The translations under genes were made by a program, and so were the position numbers. This document shows, one piece after another, positions 19,339 through 28,510 of a DNA stretch of 64,000 nt (position 1 is its first letter; the number at the start of each line of letters is the position of its first letter). The stretch comes from Parasedimentitalea maritima. GTDB lineage: Bacteria; Pseudomonadota; Alphaproteobacteria; Rhodobacterales; Rhodobacteraceae. The notes beneath the pieces were generated by a model. The model was not told the DNA's origin. It saw only the letters and a list, made by a program, of their open reading frames with translations, and did not search any database. Location of the stretch: assembly GCF_005771405.1 (NCBI RefSeq), contig NZ_VAUA01000011.1:62001-126000 (forward strand), read 5' to 3'.

Positions 19339-20019
19339 ATGATCTTGCGCCTCTTTTTGATCCTGCTGCTTGTGACCTCTTGCGGGCGCCCCCTGACAGA
19401 GACAGAGCGCGCGTTTATCAGCCAAATTCACGGCGAGGCGCTGGATCTCGATCGCATACGTCTGGTGCGCGGCGCGCCGGTTGGCTCTATTACCTTTCGC
19501 CGCCTTCCCCGCCCGCGCCTGACCTGCCGCGAGCGTATACTGCCGCCAGTACAGGATGAGATTGTCACCGCTTCGCCTGCTGCCGTGGCCCTGTTCAACC
19601 GTATCTTCTTTACCAAGGACTGGTATGCAAATACCTATCTACCGGCCTATCCTGACCGGCTATATCTGGTAGAGGCCATGCTGCTGGCGCATGAGCTGAC
19701 CCATGCTTGGCAGTGGCAGAACCGCAAACAAACCGGCTATCACCCGCTGCGCGCCGCCGCCGAACATGGCACCCGCACCGACCCCTATCTGTTTGAACTA
19801 ACGGCAGACGCCGACTTCCTCAGCTATGGATATGAACAACAGGGTTCCATTGTCGAAGAGTACGTCTGCTGCCGCGCGCTGGCCCCCAGAGCCCGTCGCA
19901 CCAAACGTCTGCATGAAATGCTCGGCGGTGCCATGCCGGTATCCGACCTGCCGCAAAGCCGCGAAAGTGATGTTTACCTGCCGTGGAAAGACGCAGAAGT
20001 GTCCGGGATTTGCGACTAA
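19339..20019 (+). CDS. Lipoprotein with zinc-protease-like HExxH motif
   Basis: A 226-residue protein with a lipoprotein signal (ILRLFLILLLVTSCG, cysteine near residue 15), so probably anchored to a periplasmic membrane face. HELTHAWQWQN near residue 118 fits an HExxH zinc site, and ELTADADFLSYGYEQQG about 38 residues later could supply an acidic third ligand. A paired-cysteine YVCCRAL follows. Similar proteins are annotated as hypothetical in Rhodobacteraceae. Peptidase activity is plausible but not shown. Confidence 0.75.
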   Translation: MILRLFLILLLVTSCGRPLTETERAFISQIHGEALDLDRIRLVRGAPVGSITFRRLPRPRLTCRERILPPVQDEIVTASPAAVALFNRIFFTKDWYANTYLPAYPDRLYLVEAMLLAHELTHAWQWQNRKQTGYHPLRAAAEHGTRTDPYLFELTADADFLSYGYEQQGSIVEEYVCCRALAPRARRTKRLHEMLGGAMPVSDLPQSRESDVYLPWKDAEVSGICD

Positions 20020-20028
20020 TGGGTATAG

Positions 20029-20084
20029 TGGGGGCTTTGCCCTCGACCTGCGGCCTCCCCCAGGATATTTTTGGCTAGATGAAG
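20029..20084 (+). repeat. Dispersed intergenic repeat, copy B
   Basis: TGGGGGCTTTGCCCT, then GCGGCCTCCCCCAGGATATTT, then TTGGCTAGATGAAG: the plus-strand version of the element at 13726-13780. It starts 10 nt after the stop of the HExxH lipoprotein gene and ends 9 nt before the lolD stop, so it sits between convergent genes. Confidence 0.85.
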
Positions 20085-20092
20085 ATCCTAGA

Positions 20093-20773
20093 CTAATCTG
20101 TCAGGATGCCATTTTCCAATCGGATGGTTCGGTCCATCCGGGCCGCCAGGTCCAGGTTATGGGTAGCAATCAGCGCCGTCATGCCTGTGTCCGCCACCAG
20201 ATCCATCAGCGCGGCAAACACCTGATCTGACGTGTCTGGATCGAGGTTTCCGGTGGGTTCATCCGCCAACAGAATGCGGGGTTGATTGGCCAGAGCCCGA
20301 CAAAAAGCCACGCGTTGTTGCTCTCCTCCGGACAGCGCTGCAGGACGGTGATCAGCGCGCGATCCTAGTCCCACGCGCGTCAACAGGTCCAGTGCCCTTG
20401 CGTTGGCCTCGGCCTGAGAGGTGCCATTGGCCAGTTGGGGCAGGACAATGTTTTCCACCGCGCTGAATTCTGGCAGCAAGTGGTGGAACTGATAGATAAA
20501 TCCAATATCCTGCCGCCGAACGCAGGTCCGCCGTCGATCCCCTTTCCCCGTCAGCTTTTGCCCGCCCACTTTGATCTCACCATCATCCGGTGTATCCAGC
20601 AGGCCTGCAATATGCAGCAGGGTAGATTTCCCCCCCCCAGAAGGTGCCAGCAGTGCCACCACCTCACCTGCACGCAAATTCAAATCGGCACCACGCAGCA
20701 CATCCACCTGCCCCGGTTTTCCCCGGCTATATGACTTTGAAATCCCATTTAGTTCCAACATCAGTTCACTCAT
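20093..20773 (-). CDS. lolD: Lipoprotein-releasing ABC transporter ATP-binding protein
   Basis: A 226-residue ABC ATPase of the LolD group. Walker A is APSGGGKST (alanine in the usual first glycine position), the signature is LSGGEQQRVAF, Walker B is ILLADEPTGNLD, and the switch histidine is in IATHN. It powers release of outer-membrane lipoproteins from the inner membrane to LolA. The ATG at 20773 overlaps the lolC stop by 8 nt, so the two are one operon. Confidence 0.94.
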   Translation of the reverse strand: MSELMLELNGISKSYSRGKPGQVDVLRGADLNLRAGEVVALLAPSGGGKSTLLHIAGLLDTPDDGEIKVGGQKLTGKGDRRRTCVRRQDIGFIYQFHHLLPEFSAVENIVLPQLANGTSQAEANARALDLLTRVGLGSRADHRPAALSGGEQQRVAFCRALANQPRILLADEPTGNLDPDTSDQVFAALMDLVADTGMTALIATHNLDLAARMDRTIRLENGILTD

Positions 20774-22052
20774 AGCGCAGCGCCTCAACCGGGTTCATTC
20801 GCGCGGCGCGCCGGGCTGGAAAGAATGTGATCAACCAGCTGAGAGCGAGGCTGAGGCCCGCTGCTGAACTGACATCGCCAAACGTCACAATGGCTGAGGG
20901 GAAGAAGAAGCCGTTGGCTTCCAGGTCACGTACACCACTACCGGTGATCCAGTCGACCAGCCCATAAATGCTGTCGATATTGGCTGCGAACACTACGCCC
21001 AGAAGGACACCAATCAGCGTCCCAACTGTGCCAACCGAGGCGCCACACAGGAAAAATACCCGTAGAATGGACCCCTGACTCAACCCCATTGTGCGCAGGA
21101 TGCCAATGTCACGGCCTTTGTTTTTGACCAGCATGATCAACCCTGAAACGATGTTGAGCGCCGCAATCAGGACCAGTATCGACAGCACAATAAAAATGGC
21201 GTTGTCCTGCATCTTGAGCGCCTGGATCATACCACCTGCCCTGTCTTGCCAAGTGGTTACGTAAGCTCTATCCCCGCTGGACCGCAGTATGGGCAGCACA
21301 AGTGCACCAACCTTTGCCGGGTTTATCAGGCGCAGATCAACCTGATCAACCGCGCCTTCCCGATTGAAGAAGCTCTGCGCCTCAGCCAGTGGCAGGTAGA
21401 GACGGCTTTGGTCGATGAAACCCTGCCCGGAAGAAAAGATAAACACCACCTCATAGGCAGACACCCGTGGCGAGGTTCCCATTGCGGTTTTGACCCCATC
21501 AGGGGAAATCAACTTGATCCGGTCGCCAACCCCTACCCCCAGTTGCCGCGCCATCATTGCGCCAATGGCAACACCCGTTTCAAAATCATCCAGGCTTCCC
21601 AGTGCTTCATTTGGTTTTGCCACCATCGGATAGTTGCGTAGATCCTCAAGTGTGATGCCATAGACATCCACCGGCAGGTTGCGCCCCCTGTAGCTGCCCA
21701 TAACTTGCCCACGCACCAATGGAGAAGCGTGGGTCACCTCTGGCAGGTCCCCAATTTTTTCAACAAGGCTACTATAGTCGCGGATCAAATGATCAACGGG
21801 GATTTCACCGCTAAAGTCGCGCCTGTAATGAACCTCGGCATGGGCATTTGCGCCCAGCATGGTCTGGATAATGTCCGAACGCAGACCTTCGCGCACCGCC
21901 AGTGTCGCGACCAGCGCAAACACCGCCAACGCGATCCCGATCAAACTGATCAATGTCATCACCGACACCCCGCCATCCGCTTTACGGGCACGCAGGTATC
22001 GCCAGGCAATCATCCATTCAAATCTCGAAAACGGTGGTGGTGTACTGGCCAT
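20766..22052 (-). CDS. lolC: Lipoprotein-releasing ABC transporter permease (LolC/LolE family)
   Basis: A 428-residue permease with one N-terminal membrane segment (TLISLIGIALAVFALVATLAV), a large periplasmic domain, and three C-terminal segments (IFIVLSILVLIAALNIVSGL, then two around 320-345 and 385-405). The opening FEWMIAWRYLRARKADGGVSVMTLISLIG is characteristic of LolC/E. Alphaproteobacteria often have a single permease that pairs with itself, called LolC or LolF. It overlaps lolD. Confidence 0.93.
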   Translation of the reverse strand: MASTPPPFSRFEWMIAWRYLRARKADGGVSVMTLISLIGIALAVFALVATLAVREGLRSDIIQTMLGANAHAEVHYRRDFSGEIPVDHLIRDYSSLVEKIGDLPEVTHASPLVRGQVMGSYRGRNLPVDVYGITLEDLRNYPMVAKPNEALGSLDDFETGVAIGAMMARQLGVGVGDRIKLISPDGVKTAMGTSPRVSAYEVVFIFSSGQGFIDQSRLYLPLAEAQSFFNREGAVDQVDLRLINPAKVGALVLPILRSSGDRAYVTTWQDRAGGMIQALKMQDNAIFIVLSILVLIAALNIVSGLIMLVKNKGRDIGILRTMGLSQGSILRVFFLCGASVGTVGTLIGVLLGVVFAANIDSIYGLVDWITGSGVRDLEANGFFFPSAIVTFGDVSSAAGLSLALSWLITFFPARRAARMNPVEALRYE

Positions 22053-22314
22053 TTTGGCTCCTGCTCGGAATTTCCGCCAAAATGGGCTGTGACACGCCCG
22101 GGGTCAAGCAGGGGGCTTTGTCTGCGCGACAATCCCCGCCCAGTGTTATGTCCAGGTCTGCAGCTAAACGGGCCTCTCCCATACGACTTGGGAGCATCGA
22201 CGCAAACACGCCCCGGTGAAAATATCACCGAGGCCGCAAGCCAGTTTGGAAACCAACGAACAAAACGCAGGAAATGCTACGTCACTGCAATTGTGTCCAG
22301 GGCCGATCTATTGG

Positions 22315-22644
22315 CTATCTGGTTGTTGTGGTGGTTGTGGTGGTTCCGTCGCTGCTGTCTCCGATAACAACCGCCAATATAACTAGTGCCGCAAGCCCAG
22401 CAGCCCCAGCCCCGCCAGCCAACGCCGTTCCCTCCAATACATTGTTGGTCACAGGTCCGCCGCGGCAATATACTTGCAGAACACCGCTTTCAAGATACTT
22501 AGCCCGTACGAGTTCACCGGTGCCACAAACTTGACGGTTTCGCGCATCAGTCAGGGCATCCCCTGTGACCTGAGGCAAGGCAGCATTAGGCATTGAGGAC
22601 ACAATTACCCCAAGAGAAAGCATTTTTAACCACGCAAACGACAT
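22315..22644 (-). CDS. Small exported or membrane protein with polythreonine tail
   Basis: About 109 residues: an N-terminal signal-like segment (AWLKMLSLGVIVSSMPNAALP), two cysteines (RQVCGTG and QVYCRGG), a glycine- and alanine-rich hydrophobic helix (GGAGAAGLAALVILAVVIG) and a tail of eight threonines before the final arginine. I know no function. The ACC/ACA repeat encoding the tail is prone to slippage. The start at 22644 (MSFAWL) is preferred over 22665. Confidence 0.5.
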   Translation of the reverse strand: MSFAWLKMLSLGVIVSSMPNAALPQVTGDALTDARNRQVCGTGELVRAKYLESGVLQVYCRGGPVTNNVLEGTALAGGAGAAGLAALVILAVVIGDSSDGTTTTTTTTR

Positions 22645-22836
22645 TAGATTATCCCCATTTTCCAAAAATGATCTGCTTATAGTAGCGCAGGGTTTACGTA
22701 TTTCTACATTCTTTTGACGACTTTGATTGGCTAAGTCATCAATAGTTGCGACACGGCAACCACCAGAGGTGGATTTTCCACCGCAAAAACAATCTAAAAG
22801 TGCATTTACACCTCTGGTAGCCCAATTGACTCGCCG

Positions 22837-23217
22837 TCACGCAATCAGACGTTCCAAAAACCAAATTTTGGATACAATCTTCCAACCGTCTGATCCTTTC
22901 ACAAAGCCCAGATGATCCTGATACACTTTTTCTCGTGCGCGGATACGGATTTTGACGGTAGCGCATTTGGGGGACAGCCAGTCAATCATCAGGATTTCAC
23001 TTTCGGGTGCCTGACCAAGGTTGGCCGGAGAGTTTGGTTCATTTAGCCCAACGTCGCGAATAAACGGTGCGATCGGCTCCGCAAAAATCTCACCAGTTTC
23101 CGCATCAAACAGACTCGAGCTTTCATGAAACACTGCATTCAGTTTATCAGTGTCGCAGTGAAATAAGCCGTCAAAGTAAACCTGTACGGCTTCAAAGAGT
23201 TCGGGGTTCTGAACCAT
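22837..23217 (-). CDS. Nuclear transport factor 2 / putative lumazine-binding family protein
   Basis: A 126-residue cone-shaped NTF2-fold protein, of the kind annotated as putative lumazine-binding. Conserved features are the N-terminal AVQVYFDGLFHCDTDKLNAVFHESSSLFDAETGEI and the C-terminal YQDHLGFVKGSDGWKIVSKIWF. It may bind or convert a small molecule. It is divergent from the GlxA-type regulator with 50 nt between start codons, so that regulator is its likely controller. Confidence 0.82.
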   Translation of the reverse strand: MVQNPELFEAVQVYFDGLFHCDTDKLNAVFHESSSLFDAETGEIFAEPIAPFIRDVGLNEPNSPANLGQAPESEILMIDWLSPKCATVKIRIRAREKVYQDHLGFVKGSDGWKIVSKIWFLERLIA

Positions 23218-23267
23218 GATGTGTTTCCTTATGTTGATTTGTCATAATTTGGCAGTACAGTGAAATA

Positions 23268-24293
23268 ATGCCACATCAGAAAATGCCAAAACTGGCGGAA
23301 ATTGCGCCAAGTTCAAAGTCTCTGTCGCCAGAAGCACTGCCACCTCGGGTGGCTGCGCTGATCTACGATGGGCTGTGCACATTCGAGTACGGTATTGTTG
23401 CCGAAGTTTTTGGGCTTAGCCGCCCGGAACTTGGCGGAAGCCTGTTCACATTTTCATCCGTGCAAACCGAGGGGAAGCAAAACGTTGCGGCGGGCGGATT
23501 GATTGTGCAGGCTACCGGAACGGCGCAGGATCTGGAGCGGGCTGATATCATTGTGGTCCCGGGATGGCGTGGAAAGGACGAACCCGTTCCGGAAAAACTG
23601 TGCGCCCTCATCCAAGACTGCTACGCCCGTGGCGCGCTGCTTTTCTCAATCTGCTCGGGCATCTATGTGCTGGCGGCTGCCGGCGTTCTGAACGGGCGGA
23701 GCGCCACCACACATTGGCGCTATATTGATGATTTTGCGCAGAAATACCCCGATGTTACCCTACGCCCAAACGAGCTATACGTGGACAAAGACAACATCAT
23801 CACATCGGCCGGCAGTTCGGCCGGGATTGACGCCTCTGTCCACATCGTGCGCAACTATTATGGAGCGGAGATCGCCAATTCGGTGGCTCGACGTTTGGTC
23901 ATGCATGGCCACCGACATGGTGGACAGGCGCAGTTCATTGAACAGCCCGTGGCCAAACCCGGGGGGTCACATCGCCTGTCAGATATGATGGATCAGGTTC
24001 GCAGCACACTGGCCGAAACCCACCGAGTTGCAACAATGGCAAAGCTGGCCGGCATGTCGCCCCGCACATTTCAACGGCAATTCCAAAACCACGTTGGCCT
24101 GCCCGCCATGCAATGGCTGGCCCACGAACGGGTAACACGCGCCTGCCAACTGTTGGAAACCACAACCCAGTCAATCGAGGGGATCAGCCAAACGGTGGGT
24201 TTTGAATCCCCAGACCGCCTGCGTTATCACTTTCGCAATGTTCTGGCGGTGTCGCCGGCGGATTACAGGAAGAGCTTTCACCGGTCGGTTTAA
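23268..24293 (+). CDS. GlxA/FtrA-type AraC-family regulator with DJ-1/PfpI domain
   Basis: A 341-residue regulator. Residues about 30-195 form a DJ-1/PfpI-like domain with a nucleophile-elbow-like FSICSGIYVLAAAGVL (cysteine present). Residues about 240-335 form the AraC double HTH (VATMAKLAGMSPRTFQRQFQNHVGLPAMQWLAHERV and SIEGISQTVGFESPDRLRYHFR). FtrA-like proteins have this layout. The effector is unknown. The tight divergent spacing to the NTF2-like gene suggests control of that gene and of itself. Confidence 0.9.
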   Translation: MPHQKMPKLAEIAPSSKSLSPEALPPRVAALIYDGLCTFEYGIVAEVFGLSRPELGGSLFTFSSVQTEGKQNVAAGGLIVQATGTAQDLERADIIVVPGWRGKDEPVPEKLCALIQDCYARGALLFSICSGIYVLAAAGVLNGRSATTHWRYIDDFAQKYPDVTLRPNELYVDKDNIITSAGSSAGIDASVHIVRNYYGAEIANSVARRLVMHGHRHGGQAQFIEQPVAKPGGSHRLSDMMDQVRSTLAETHRVATMAKLAGMSPRTFQRQFQNHVGLPAMQWLAHERVTRACQLLETTTQSIEGISQTVGFESPDRLRYHFRNVLAVSPADYRKSFHRSV

Positions 24294-24326
24294 GAATATC
24301 CTCCACCCATAGCGGCGGAAGTTACT

Positions 24327-24842
24327 TCAGCCCCCCCGCTCGCGATAATACTTAGCTGCGCCAGAGTGCAGCTGCGCAACAAGGCTATCGCGGATCATTT
24401 TGGATGGCTGAAGATCGTGCCAGGCCGGGTGTTCACCACGCATTTCTTCAAGGTTCTCAAAGGTCGCCCTTACCAGTTCATAGACAACTTGGTCGGGCAC
24501 GTTGGCATGCGTCAATAGAGTAGATTTATAGCCAAATGTCTCGGTATCAGTATCAACCCCGGGATATGTGCCTCGGGGAATTGTTGTTCTGCTAAACTCG
24601 GGAGACTTGGCAATAAGACGGTCTATCTGTCTGCTCTGCAAGTTTACCAAATTCACGGCGCACTTTTTTGCCGTTGCCCGAATTGCCCCAGACGGATAAC
24701 CGACAACTGCAAACACAGCATCAAACTGACCACGACACAGGGCCTTACCATGATCCTTGGGTTTCAGCGTACCGATGGAGGTAAAATCGTCTTTGCCCAA
24801 CTTGTGTGCACGCAACAACTGAGCAAGGTGTTTCTCTTCCCC
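24327..24842 (-). pseudogene. 5'-truncated TAXI-type TRAP transporter substrate-binding protein
   Basis: About 170 codons match only the C-terminal half of a TAXI-family TRAP substrate-binding protein (LLRAHKLGKDDFTSIGTLKPKDHGKALCRGQFDAVFAVVGYPSGAI, and the C-terminal THANVPDQVVYELVRATFENLEEM). Whole proteins have about 320 residues with a signal peptide. The frame opens right at the homology edge, after an in-frame TGA at 24845-24843, with no signal peptide and no good start. No TRAP permease is nearby. It is best read as a remnant left by a deletion. Confidence 0.75.
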
Positions 24843-24893
24843 TCAATACACGGTTTGACATCCAGTCTCTGTGTATTCAGAGCCAAATAAATA

Positions 24894-24915
24894 GGGCAGG
24901 CCTTTCGACCTGCCC
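24894..24915 (-). terminator. Terminator of proS
   Basis: GGGCAGG (24894-24900) and CCTGCCC (24909-24915) form a 7-bp GC-rich stem with an 8-nt loop. Read on the minus strand it is followed by the T-rich TATTTATTTGG. It lies 27 nt after the proS stop. Confidence 0.75.
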
Positions 24916-24941
24916 TTTGCTCTTCAAGCTGTCCTTAGGCT

Positions 24942-26297
24942 TCAAAACCCGCGGCTGGTCATGTGTGGGGCGTAGATCTCGGCGACCTTTTTCACCGCCT
25001 CTTCCGGGCTTAGCTCGACGCTTTCACCGGTGCGGCGCGAGGTCAGTTCGACCACACCGTTTTTCAACCCACGTGGGCCAACAGTGATGCGCCAGGGCAG
25101 ACCAATCAGATCCATAGTGGCAAACTTACCGCCAGCGCGTTCTTTACGGTCGTCATACAGTGGCTCTAGCCCCGCAGCGGTCAGTGCAGCGTAGAGCTGG
25201 TTACAGGCCGCATCCGCCTCGTCATCGCCCTGTTTCAGGTTGACGATACCACAGTGGAACGGAGTGACACCTTCGGGCCAGATGATGCCTTTGTCGTCGT
25301 GGCTCGCCTCGATGATCGCACCCAGCAGGCGCGATACGCCAATACCATGTGAGCCCATGTGAACCGGGGTTGGCTTGCCATTCGGGCCCTGAACCTTGGC
25401 ACCCAGTGCCTCAGAATACTTGGTGCCAAAGTAGAAGATCTGGCCGACTTCGATACCACGTGCGGTGCGGCGACGTTCTTCTGGAACGTCGTTGAACGCA
25501 GCTTCGTCGTGAGTTTCGTCGGTGCGGGCATATTTGGTGGTGAACTCTTCCAGCACACCCTGACACTGCTCGACACTGTCATAATCGATCTCACGATCGC
25601 CAAAGCTCAGGTCGGTGACGTCGCTGTCATAGAACACCTCGGACTCGCCCGTTTCCGCCAGCACCAGGAACTCGTGGGTATAGTCGCCACCAATTGGGCC
25701 ACCATCGGCGCGCATTGGGATCGCCTGTAGGCCCATACGTTCGTAGGAGCGCAGATAGCTGACCAGGTGACGGTTATAGGCGTGCAGCGCATCCTCTTTG
25801 GTGAGGTCGAAGTTGTAGCCGTCCTTCATATAGAATTCGCGGCCCCGCATGACGCCGAAACGCGGGCGGACTTCGTCGCGGAATTTCCACTGGATGTGGT
25901 ACAGCGTCAGCGGCAGGTCTTTGTAGCTGTTGACGTGGCTGCGGAAGATGTCAGTGATCAGCTCTTCGTTGGTGGGACCATAAAGCATATCGCGACCATG
26001 CCGGTCAGAAATGCGCAGCATTTCCTTGCCATAGTCGTCATAGCGACCGGACTCTTTCCACAGATCCGCCGACTGCAACGTCGGCATCAGCATTGGGATG
26101 TGACCCGCCCGCATTTGTTCGTCATGCACGATGGTTTCAATCTTCTTCAGGACCTTGAAGCCCATTGGCAGCCAGGAATAGATCCCAGCAGAAGATTGTT
26201 TGATCATGCCGGCACGCAGCATAAGACGGTGACTGGCGATCTGCGCCTCAGATGGCGTCTCTTTCAGAACGGGCAAAAAATAGCGGGACAGGCGCAT
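24942..26297 (-). CDS. proS: Prolyl-tRNA synthetase (short alphaproteobacterial type)
   Basis: A 451-residue class II aminoacyl-tRNA synthetase charging tRNA-Pro. Motif 1 is in [30 protein letters not shown], motif 2 in [29 protein letters not shown], and motif 3 in [16 protein letters not shown]. The anticodon-binding domain closes the protein. The editing insertion of long bacterial forms is absent, as usual in alphaproteobacteria. ATG 26297 has GGAG 5 nt upstream; a GTG two codons earlier overlaps that site and is less likely. Confidence 0.96.
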   Translation of the reverse strand: MRLSRYFLPVLKETPSEAQIASHRLMLRAGMIKQSSAGIYSWLPMGFKVLKKIETIVHDEQMRAGHIPMLMPTLQSADLWKESGRYDDYGKEMLRISDRHGRDMLYGPTNEELITDIFRSHVNSYKDLPLTLYHIQWKFRDEVRPRFGVMRGREFYMKDGYNFDLTKEDALHAYNRHLVSYLRSYERMGLQAIPMRADGGPIGGDYTHEFLVLAETGESEVFYDSDVTDLSFGDREIDYDSVEQCQGVLEEFTTKYARTDETHDEAAFNDVPEERRRTARGIEVGQIFYFGTKYSEALGAKVQGPNGKPTPVHMGSHGIGVSRLLGAIIEASHDDKGIIWPEGVTPFHCGIVNLKQGDDEADAACNQLYAALTAAGLEPLYDDRKERAGGKFATMDLIGLPWRITVGPRGLKNGVVELTSRRTGESVELSPEEAVKKVAEIYAPHMTSRGF

Positions 26298-26492
26298 GGG
26301 CACTCCGGTGCGTGATGAAATCTTGAACTTTAGCCCGGTTTAGAGCGTGTGACCAAGCTGGGCAAGTGTGCAGATGGCCCCTGTGTGACAGTCGGCACGG
26401 AACAGATACCTAAACCTTCAGGCGTAATTACGACCCCTATGCCATGTGTAGGAAACCAGCTGGCTTGACGTTTGCCAACTGCACTTTTGCCG

Positions 26493-28124
26493 CTAAGCCT
26501 GAACCTGTGCCAATAGCTCTGCTTTGCGAAACGGTTTAGTCATGAAACTGTTCATACCGGCCGAAAGACAGGCCTCGGCGTCACTGGGCTGGGCATTGGC
26601 GGTCAATGCAATGATCCGGCACTCGGGATACTGGGTTTCTTTTTCGTAATTGCGGATCAAGCGTGTCGCTTCAAGCCCGCCTAAAACCGGCATGGAAAGA
26701 TCCATCAGAATCAAATCCCATTCCCCACTTTTATAAGCTTCAAACGCCTGCAGCCCGTTAGAAACAAAGTGCAAATTTGCCCCGGTTAGTTTGAGCATCT
26801 TTTTAACAACCAACTGATTGGTTTTGTTGTCCTCGGCAACAAGAATTTTCAGCCCATCAAGGATCCCAAAGGCCTCACCAAACTCCGCATCTACGCTTTG
26901 CTGTGGTTCAGCCAAAGAACCTAAAGAGTTGTCCGAGGTGATCGCGTTTTCCGGTGCAGGCGACCCGATAGCTTGCTCTGATATCGGCAAATCAAGCAGT
27001 ACCGAAAAGGTGGTTCCATCGCCCAATGCGGAATCGACACGCACCGCCCCCCCCATAAGCTCAACCAGCGCCTGTGTGATCGCAAGGCCCAGGCCTGTTC
27101 CTTCCACTTCGCGGGTTGCAGTGCTGTCAACCTGTTCAAATGCCGAAAAAATGGTATCTTTACGACTGTCGTCGATCCCTATTCCTGTGTCAGAAACGGT
27201 AATACAAAGGGGATAGTTCTGGTTACTTGGATCGAAAAGAACGCCGAGTGTAATATGGCCTTCTTCTGTAAACTTGATGGCGTTACCAATTAAGTTCAGC
27301 AAAACCTGACGCAGTTTGTTCACATCACCTACAAAGTTCTGAGGTTCGGTTTCTGGATAATCTATGCGTAGGTCTATGCCCTTATAAGCCGCGCGTGCCC
27401 ATAACAGGTCGCCAATCTCGCGAACCATTCCATTCAGGGAAAACGGTTCATCACGAAGTGAAACCCTTTGCGCCTGGATCGTCGAAAAATCTAATATATC
27501 GTTGATGATTTCAAGCAGTGAATCCGCCGAGTTATGGATGGTATTTGCAAACACTACTTGCTGTTCGTCGAGCTCACTTTCCAACAACAGCTCGCTCATT
27601 CCCAATATACCGTTCATGGGGGTTCTGATCTCGTGGCTCATATTGGCCAGAAACCGTTCTTTTATTCGACCGGCCTCCTCGGCCTTTTCCTTCGCTATTT
27701 TTGCAAGCTCCAGAGCCGTGTCCAATTCCCGCTCTGAGGTCACATCCATTGATGATCCGATCAGATGTGTTAACCTGCCATCTGCACCAAAAATGGGCTT
27801 CATTGTCGTCCGCAAATGAAAGGTTCGCTGAACTTTGGGCATAGTGATTTCATAGGTGATTTCTTTTCTAGCATGAACGACTTCGAGCTGTTTAGCCAAA
27901 GCCCGTTCACCCATCGCGCCACCATAAATTTCTAACGCAGTTTTACCCAAATAGTCGTCACGCGTCAGATCTGCTATGCTGCGGGAAACTGCATTCATCA
28001 TAACATATCGCGGCAAACCATCCATTCCAACTTCAAGAACGATGACAGCGAGATTCATGGCCTCGAATAGCTCAAACTGATTGGATGATCCGTCTAGAAG
28101 CACTAATAATTCTCGCAAGGCCAA
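26493..28124 (-). CDS. Hybrid sensor histidine kinase/response regulator
   Basis: A 543-residue soluble hybrid kinase. An N-terminal PAS domain (about 15-130) is followed by a HisKA dimerisation domain with the phospho-accepting histidine in FLANMSHEIRTPMNGILGMSE near residue 168. The HATPase domain shows NLIGNAIKFTEEG, DTGIGID and GTGLGLAI, and the C-terminal receiver has its aspartate in LILMDLSMPVLGG. There is no membrane segment, so the input is cytoplasmic. No ATG fits the 5' end; a TTG at 28124, another at 28118, or a GTG at 28103 are candidates. Codon use is more AT-rich than the neighbours. No partner regulator is adjacent. Confidence 0.9.
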   Translation of the reverse strand: MALRELLVLLDGSSNQFELFEAMNLAVIVLEVGMDGLPRYVMMNAVSRSIADLTRDDYLGKTALEIYGGAMGERALAKQLEVVHARKEITYEITMPKVQRTFHLRTTMKPIFGADGRLTHLIGSSMDVTSERELDTALELAKIAKEKAEEAGRIKERFLANMSHEIRTPMNGILGMSELLLESELDEQQVVFANTIHNSADSLLEIINDILDFSTIQAQRVSLRDEPFSLNGMVREIGDLLWARAAYKGIDLRIDYPETEPQNFVGDVNKLRQVLLNLIGNAIKFTEEGHITLGVLFDPSNQNYPLCITVSDTGIGIDDSRKDTIFSAFEQVDSTATREVEGTGLGLAITQALVELMGGAVRVDSALGDGTTFSVLLDLPISEQAIGSPAPENAITSDNSLGSLAEPQQSVDAEFGEAFGILDGLKILVAEDNKTNQLVVKKMLKLTGANLHFVSNGLQAFEAYKSGEWDLILMDLSMPVLGGLEATRLIRNYEKETQYPECRIIALTANAQPSDAEACLSAGMNSFMTKPFRKAELLAQVQA

Positions 28125-28510
28125 GGGTACGCGGGCTTATATCGCTCAATTTCATACAGAATTGACTAATAAATAAATGTTAGCAAATCATTTCATGACC
28201 CATGATGTGCTACAAAACGAAAAGCGCGGGTGGGTACCAAAGAGTACATTTTGGTTTCACTCAGACCGTCAGAGGCACCGTCCCCCCAAGTAAGGCCATG
28301 TCACCAACAGCTGCGAAGCGCGCATCCGTTACGGTGGGATAAAATGGATTTGGTAACAGTCCCCGTCTTTTGCGGAAGCTCGGTTCTTTGCTCAATTGTA
28401 TTGCGGCAATACTTATGTTGGGTGTCGGTTTTGACGACCCGTGTCGCGAACTTTCTAGAATGCTCATTCAAGTTTCGTATGTTGCCCGAAATTTAGGTGG
28501 AGCAGCCCCC
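28125..28510. other. Noncoding gap of 386 nt between kinase and FAD oxidoreductase
   Basis: No gene is supported here. Two overlapping short frames (28230-28496 plus and 28261-28467 minus) have no recognisable family match or good ribosome site. One short dyad, ACCAAA-N8-TTTGGT (28237-28256), is visible. The stretch should hold the promoters of both divergent genes. Confidence 0.4.

Noticed and set aside
28230-28496. Short frames in the kinase-oxidoreductase gap
   Set aside because: Plus and minus frames overlap each other, lack ribosome sites and recognisable domains; could be degraded sequence but nothing supports a gene.
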